NCBI GenBank assembly: GCA_038326995.1
Contig: JBBQKP010000109.1
Location: 1-11,036 of the forward strand
DNA: 11,036 bases
Source: JBBQKP01 sp038326995
GTDB lineage: Bacteria; Planctomycetota; Phycisphaerae; Tepidisphaerales; Tepidisphaeraceae
Direction: 5' to 3'
Part shown: in pieces, positions 7,131 to 11,036 of the stretch
Layout of the letters: every line of letters begins with the position of its first letter
Numbering within the stretch: the first letter of the stretch is position 1
The notes under the pieces: model-generated
What the model was told of the DNA's origin: nothing
Databases searched by the model: none
What the model saw: the letters and a program-made list of their open reading frames with translations, nothing else
Program-made: the position numbers and the translations under genes

Positions 7131-7982
7131 TTAATCCCAGAGCGAGCCCGACTCGTTGACGTAATACGGGTCATCGTAACTCCGCTGTGAATTGCGAAAT
7201 TGGGGCTGAGAACGGTCGAACGAGCGAAGTCGCAGAGAGAATTCTGCCGCATCGGACGCGATGCCGCGAACGCCATCGCGGTAGGCCGCCGCCGCCAAGT
7301 GTTCAATTTTAAGCAACCGGTACTCACGTCGACGCTCGATGAGTGTGTCGTCGGTCCGCACGTCGCGAGCGAAGGCGTCGTTCATGGATTTCACCGCACC
7401 CCCGGCCGCGACCAGCCGCTGGCGCGCGAGCTCGAACGCGGGATCGTTTGCGAGAGCCTGCGACTCGGCCGCGCGATTGGCGCGAACAGTCTCAAGCCGC
7501 AATTCCGATATCGCCTTGATTTTAGACGCGTCTGGCTTGCGTAGTGCTCTCTCGTCTTCGATCTGCCTGCCAAGCCTTTCGTGCAGAATGCGATTGCCCA
7601 GATAAGTTGGCTGCTGAATCAGCCTGTCCAACACGCGATCTCGCGCGCGTTTATGCTCGAACTGCGCTTCTCTAAGCGATGCGTTGGCCTGAACGAACTG
7701 CGGGGACGAACTGTGCGCCAGCACTTTCCGCGCGAGCTCTTCCTTATACTCGACGACACCAAAACGATACCGCCATTCGGTTGCGGTCTCTCGCGCATTG
7801 GCGGCGGGTTCTTCAAGGAGAATCGAGACCGGAACGCCTTCCTTTCCCACCCAGAACGGTGAGGTAACCAGAGGCGTGACGGGGGCTGCGGACTTGTCGC
7901 TTTGCTGCGCAACTGCGTCAGAGGTGGTCAGGCCGACAAGCGCCAATACGATGGCGATAGATGTGTGTCTTTTGTTGATCAT
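7131..7982 (-). CDS. Secreted helical protein of unknown function
   Basis: A 283-residue protein I do not recognise. A signal peptide is clear (MINKRHTSIAIVLALVGLTT, then SDAVAQQ), with likely cleavage after AVA at about residue 25, so it is exported to the periplasm. Most of the rest is Arg/Ala/Glu-rich and should be alpha-helical, perhaps coiled-coil. Two stretches look duplicated: 92-128 (SSPQFVQANASLREA onward) and 179-214 (NDPAFELARQRLVAA onward) share the pattern [SD]PxFxxAxxxLxxA. The tail is Tyr/Asp-rich (YDDPYYVNESGSLWD). The frame opens at GTG 8012, but the ATG at 7982 has AAGAGG six bases ahead and begins the signal peptide, so I use it. It lies 135 bases after rdgB and 159 before trkH, so it may have its own promoter. 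Confidence 0.75.
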   Translation of the reverse strand: MINKRHTSIAIVLALVGLTTSDAVAQQSDKSAAPVTPLVTSPFWVGKEGVPVSILLEEPAANARETATEWRYRFGVVEYKEELARKVLAHSSSPQFVQANASLREAQFEHKRARDRVLDRLIQQPTYLGNRILHERLGRQIEDERALRKPDASKIKAISELRLETVRANRAAESQALANDPAFELARQRLVAAGGAVKSMNDAFARDVRTDDTLIERRREYRLLKIEHLAAAAYRDGVRGIASDAAEFSLRLRSFDRSQPQFRNSQRSYDDPYYVNESGSLWD

Positions 7983-7988
7983 AAAAAA

Positions 7989-7994
7989 CCTCTT
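7989..7994 (-). promoter_or_regulatory. Shine-Dalgarno site fixing the start of the helical secreted protein
   Basis: AAGAGG on the - strand is followed by six T and then the ATG at 7982-7980. This spacing is near ideal and argues against the in-frame GTG at 8012. Confidence 0.7.
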
Positions 7995-8117
7995 ATACAG
8001 GGACTTCGTCACTGAAAGTTAGTGTATCAGGCAGGAAGAACGTTTGTGGAAGAATATTCCAAATCTTCTTGTTTAAGAACCTTCGCAAGATCAGTCTATC
8101 GCCCAACGCAAACGATA

Positions 8118-8735
8118 TCAGCCACGCAGAGGATCGTACTGCTTGAGCAGTTCATGCATCCGCCGCATTGCTGACGCGCGGTGGCTCAGGCGGTGTTTTT
8201 CTTCCATCGCAAGCTCAGCCGTTGTCCGATTCGTGCCCGCCACTTCAAAAATCGGGTCATACCCGAAGCCTTTCGTGCCTCGAGCCGCCGTCGCGATGCA
8301 TCCTTCCATTTCGCCGCGCGTGGTCAAGACAGTTCGTCCGAGCGGGTCCGCCAAAGCCAAAACGCACGCAAAGCGTGCCTGGCGCGAATCAACATCGAAG
8401 TGCTTTAGACGCTCGAGCAACAGGGCGTTGTTGGCGTCGTCGCCGGCGCCCGCATTGTTCAGTTGTGCATAATGCGCCGAGTCCACGCCGGGCTGGCCAG
8501 CTAGTGCGTCGACGATCAGCCCGCTGTCGTCTGCAAGTGCCCACGACGACAGCCGCATCGCGTAGAACCGCGCCTTCATCGAAGCGTTTTCGATAAACGT
8601 CCGGCCGGTCTCGGGCGCGGTCTCGATATCATCTCGCCCGGCGAGATGGGTGACATCAAGCCCGAGCGGCGCGAAAATCTGTGCGAATTCCGCGGCCTTG
8701 CCGACGTTCTTGGTGGCGATAAGAAGCTGTCGCAT
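8118..8735 (-). CDS. rdgB: RdgB/HAM1 non-canonical purine NTP pyrophosphatase
   Basis: A 205-residue cytoplasmic enzyme that hydrolyses XTP, ITP and dITP to monophosphate and pyrophosphate, keeping deaminated purines out of DNA and RNA. Family landmarks are in order: ATKNVGK (7-13, the TxNxGK phosphate-binding start), FIENASMKA (47-55), ADDSGLIVDAL (68-78, D70 matching the catalytic Asp), GFGYDPIF (156-163) and the base-recognition end EEKHRLSHRA (178-187). The usual PGVxSARYA appears as PGVDSAHYA, replacing an Arg by His at 88. The length is normal. The frame opens at TTG 8762, but the ATG at 8735 gives the standard N-terminus and has AGGG seven bases ahead. It follows the SPOR-like lipoprotein gene by 33 bases and is probably co-transcribed with it. 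Confidence 0.96.
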   Translation of the reverse strand: MRQLLIATKNVGKAAEFAQIFAPLGLDVTHLAGRDDIETAPETGRTFIENASMKARFYAMRLSSWALADDSGLIVDALAGQPGVDSAHYAQLNNAGAGDDANNALLLERLKHFDVDSRQARFACVLALADPLGRTVLTTRGEMEGCIATAARGTKGFGYDPIFEVAGTNRTTAELAMEEKHRLSHRASAMRRMHELLKQYDPLRG

Positions 8736-8768
8736 CGGCTTACCCTGCAAAGCTGATTTCAACTCAAA

Positions 8769-9992
8769 CTACTGGCCGATCGTCTTCAAACGCGTGCCGA
8801 CGTTCTGCGTTTGCCGGCCCGTCGGATCGACCAGCTGCGGCACGGATTGCGTGCCGTCGGAATCGGGCGTGCGCTCGCCTCTGGGAATGCGGACAATGAG
8901 CGGCGGGCGTTCGATTTGCTTAGTCTGCTGCGTTTTTGAATCCTTGCTCGTCTGAATATCCACCTCGCCGTTGACTGAGTGATAAGGGAACGACTTGAGG
9001 ATCTGCTTAATCTGCGGCTCGTGGATCGTTGTCAACGTTTTTCGCACCTGCATCGGGTTGCCCTGAGAGTCTCTAAGGTTGGCGACTTCATCCGGAACCG
9101 GCATGTTGCTGACGACGACCGACGCGGTCTCGCTGTCGCTTCCAATCTGCACGGCTTTTTCTTCGACGGCCTCGATGCTGAAGGAGCCCAGGCAAACGCT
9201 ACTGACGTTCTCGCCGTGATAGTAATAGGCGTCGAGCCCCATTTTGCGAGCCTCACGCACGGCATCAACGGCCACGCGCTTGCGCTCGGGTGAGCCGAAA
9301 TAAACTCCGATCTGCACCGTCCAATAGCCCGGCGAGTTCGCCAGATTCCACTCGGGCGGCGCATCAGGGTCGGGCGAATCAAGCCTGACCATAATCGCAC
9401 GCGGGAAGAACGGCCTGGTCCCGCCGGGTGCGCGAAGCGATTCCACGCGATTCCGCTCCGCTTTCGCCTTCGCCGCCGATTGGCGGGAGGCCTTGTCCAA
9501 TACCGAATCGTCGATCTCGAGATAAAATCCGTGGTAAATCAGGCTCGCATTGGCCTCGTGAACGACGTACCAGTCGCGCAGGCCGCTGGTTTCCATCAAC
9601 TTCACCTTGAGTTTCTCAGCCCGTTCGATATGCCCGACTCCGCCCGATGCGCCTTCGAGGCGATCGACAAACAGTGTAAACCTTGCGCCTTGCGGAATCG
9701 TGGGCAACACGCCCATCTGACGCGGCGCGGGTGAGGCGTTTTCTGATGCCTCCTTCGATGGTGAAGCGGGGCCTCTTCCGCCATCGGTCGATGACGGCAT
9801 CAACACATTGCTGGCGTCGCGCTGAATCGTCCGCGTCTTAGGCTCTTCCATCACGGGCATCGGCTTGGTGATGGTGGTCGCCTGCTGCGTCGCACTTCCG
9901 CCGCACCCGGTCAGGCTGCTGAGCGTGGTCAGCATCGCCGCGAGCAGTGCAGAGCGAACGCGTGAGGTTGTCGAGAATTTCTTTGATGTCAT
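8769..9992 (-). CDS. Lipoprotein with one or two SPOR-like modules
   Basis: A 407-residue lipoprotein. The signal peptide ends in a textbook lipobox, LTGC, with Cys 30. A Pro/Ser/Thr-rich linker runs to about 98. A beta-alpha-beta-beta region at about 222-277 (YWTVQIGVY, a basic-acidic helix around 234-252, then YYYHGENVSSVCLGSFS) resembles a SPOR domain, which binds peptidoglycan lacking stem peptides. A region at about 104-159 (FTLFVDRLEG, a helix, then WYVVHEANASLIYHGFYLE) has the same order of elements and may be a second divergent copy. The last 65 residues are charged and Pro/Gln-rich. The ATG at 9992 follows a GTG at 9995, and either could start; the Shine-Dalgarno site is weak. rdgB lies 33 bases downstream. 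The lipoprotein call is sure; the SPOR call is by eye. A cell-wall or division role is inference. Confidence 0.78.
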   Translation of the reverse strand: MTSKKFSTTSRVRSALLAAMLTTLSSLTGCGGSATQQATTITKPMPVMEEPKTRTIQRDASNVLMPSSTDGGRGPASPSKEASENASPAPRQMGVLPTIPQGARFTLFVDRLEGASGGVGHIERAEKLKVKLMETSGLRDWYVVHEANASLIYHGFYLEIDDSVLDKASRQSAAKAKAERNRVESLRAPGGTRPFFPRAIMVRLDSPDPDAPPEWNLANSPGYWTVQIGVYFGSPERKRVAVDAVREARKMGLDAYYYHGENVSSVCLGSFSIEAVEEKAVQIGSDSETASVVVSNMPVPDEVANLRDSQGNPMQVRKTLTTIHEPQIKQILKSFPYHSVNGEVDIQTSKDSKTQQTKQIERPPLIVRIPRGERTPDSDGTQSVPQLVDPTGRQTQNVGTRLKTIGQ

Positions 9993-10166
9993 CACAGTCC
10001 ACAGATCATACCCGAGCGGCGGGGGTTTTCACGCGAGAAGAGTTCCTGGTCTTTTTCAACGAGCCACGACCGCAAGGAAGCGGTATTTCACGTTACTCAT
10101 CCGACCTGCAGATCGTGACATCGGTAGTGCGACCATTTGACAACGCGTGCCTTCCTCGCGAGCAGT

Positions 10167-10182
10167 CGCCAGCATGCTGGCG
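10167..10182. repeat. Perfect 16-base palindrome, dispersed repeat copy
   Basis: CGCCAGCATGCTGGCG is a perfect palindrome and continues CTTT, closely matching the hairpin core at 4864-4883 (CGCCAGCTTGCTGGCG then CTTT, one difference). It belongs to the same repeat family and lies in opposite orientation to the copy at 10208-10233; 10167-10185 and 10208-10226 are inverted repeats matching at 16 of 19 bases. Confidence 0.65.
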
Positions 10183-10207
10183 CTTTGATGGACTCGACTT
10201 GCAAACC

Positions 10208-10233
10208 AAGCGTTAGCAAGCTGGCGGATACGC
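10208..10233. repeat. Dispersed 26-base repeat copy
   Basis: The 26 bases match the reverse complement of 4857-4882 at 23 positions; the three differences are two T for C near the left end and one A for C near the right. It keeps the core AGCAAGCTGGCGG. The copies are more than 5 kb apart, so this is not local duplication. The short palindromic form is like REP-type intergenic repeats. Confidence 0.65.
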
Positions 10234-10339
10234 AGGAATGAGTTCGTTTGTGTCGACAGACCGACAAGACGAGCACTGGCGAGACAACAGTGCCACCAAG
10301 ATTCATCAGCAGTATTTAGTAAATTTTGATGTGATAAAA

Positions 10340-11036
10340 TTACTGCTCCGGCGGCAGCATCACCACAGCGCGCGGCTCGGTGAACGCCACGCGCCAGCCC
10401 AATCGATCGAGCGATGCGCGAAGTCGAGAATTCGCGTCGGGCAAGATCGCGGCGTCCGCGGCGTGCTGCGAAACGCGGCGGTCTTTTGCGATCGCATCAG
10501 ATAGAAATATATCGGTCCAGAATTCAGGCGGGTGTACGTTCGTGCGGCCGTCCATAAAGACCTGAAATTTCGGCAACCGCCAGGCAATGAATCCGCCGTC
10601 GGTAAATTCGTTGATCAATTTGCCATGCCTGGGCACGACCGACGCCTCGACGAATGCCGCGGCGAGTTCGGGCACTCCGCCCGGCAGGCTTCCGGTTTTG
10701 GCGTCGTGCAAATCGTCGTTCCGATTCGCCCACTCGCTTAGCCGCACGTCTCGATCTGGAAAGCTCGCGACGATCCGCATCAGCATCAGGCCCACAAGCA
10801 GCGCCAGTACGACGCGAATCTTCGGCTTTGATAGCACGCTATCACTCAGCGAAGACATCAGGCACGCCAAGGCCGGCGCGAGCGCGATCGCCAGTACGGT
10901 CTGAAATCGCCCGAGCCACAGCGAAAGCCCGAAGCACAAGATGATCGCGATCAGCCAGCCTCGACTGATAGGACCTTCGGCGCGAATCCACACCATCAGC
11001 ACGCACGCGAAAATGATCAGCGTCAAGATCAGCGTC
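10340..11036 (-). CDS. Multi-pass membrane protein, C-terminal part (5' end outside window)
   Basis: The frame is open to the window edge, so only the last 231 or so codons are seen. The visible part begins with two or three hydrophobic helices (TLIIFACVLMVWI, WLIAIILCFGLSLWLG, VLAIALAPALACLM), then one more (IRVVLALLVGLMLMRIVA), and ends in a soluble domain of about 150 residues. That domain contains GGFIAWRLPKFQVFMDGRTN, a form of the GGYxxWxxP...VFIDGR motif found near the C-terminus of large bacterial membrane proteins related to glycosyltransferase-39-like families. The substrate cannot be told from this part. The stop TAA is at 10342-10340, and no intrinsic terminator with a T-run follows. 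Confidence 0.75.
   Translation of the reverse strand, partial: TLILTLIIFACVLMVWIRAEGPISRGWLIAIILCFGLSLWLGRFQTVLAIALAPALACLMSSLSDSVLSKPKIRVVLALLVGLMLMRIVASFPDRDVRLSEWANRNDDLHDAKTGSLPGGVPELAAAFVEASVVPRHGKLINEFTDGGFIAWRLPKFQVFMDGRTNVHPPEFWTDIFLSDAIAKDRRVSQHAADAAILPDANSRLRASLDRLGWRVAFTEPRAVVMLPPEQ

Larger units (their letters stand above)
9996..10339. other. Intergenic region with palindromic repeats
   Basis: This spacer lies between the stop of the membrane protein and the start of the SPOR-like lipoprotein, both on the - strand. It holds the two repeat copies listed separately and should contain the promoter of the lipoprotein-rdgB unit, but I see no clear -35/-10 pair. No T-run follows the hairpins on the - strand. 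No short frame here looks coding. Confidence 0.5.

Overview
The window is 11 kb of ordinary-looking bacterial chromosome, fairly GC-rich, with genes on both strands and no mobile-element genes, RNA genes or CRISPR array that I can see. Gene content suggests a planctomycete, possibly of the Phycisphaerae type. Pointers are an excisionase-like helix-turn-helix protein with a long Ser/Gly/Asp linker and a membrane-anchored C-terminus, several lipoproteins of unknown function, weak or absent Shine-Dalgarno sites at several starts, and dispersed palindromic repeats. The assignment comes from family knowledge and general impression, not from a marker gene.

Layout. On the + strand are a membrane-anchored HTH protein (117-1025) and a four-cluster [4Fe-4S] ferredoxin of the NapG/MauM type (1059-1811). 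Converging on them from the - strand is an OmpA/MotB-type lipoprotein (1976-2854), closed by a strong intrinsic terminator at about 1895-1936. A 347-base divergent spacer follows, then a HlyD/RND-type membrane-fusion protein on the + strand (3202-4845), ending in a hairpin-plus-T-run that is also a copy of a dispersed palindromic repeat.

Everything beyond that is on the - strand. Going left, the first element is a degraded reading frame (4905-5438) that looks like a pseudogene. Next are a TrkH/KtrB potassium channel subunit (5523-6971), a secreted helical protein of unknown function (7131-7982), an RdgB/HAM1 nucleotide-pool sanitising pyrophosphatase (8118-8735), and a lipoprotein with one clear and one possible SPOR-like module (8769-9992). 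A 347-base spacer holds two more palindromic repeats, and the window ends in the C-terminal part of a multi-pass membrane protein (10340 to the window edge).

Working together. The lipoprotein and rdgB are 33 bases apart and probably co-transcribed, as are the HTH protein and the ferredoxin. The OmpA lipoprotein, the fusion protein and the SPOR-like lipoprotein are all envelope proteins, but the sequence does not tie them into one system. Two usual partners are missing: there is no ABC transporter beside the fusion protein and no TrkA/KtrA beside the channel. I do not see a convincing new multi-gene system. The most unusual items are the membrane-tethered HTH protein, the lipoprotein with SPOR-like modules and the repeat family.
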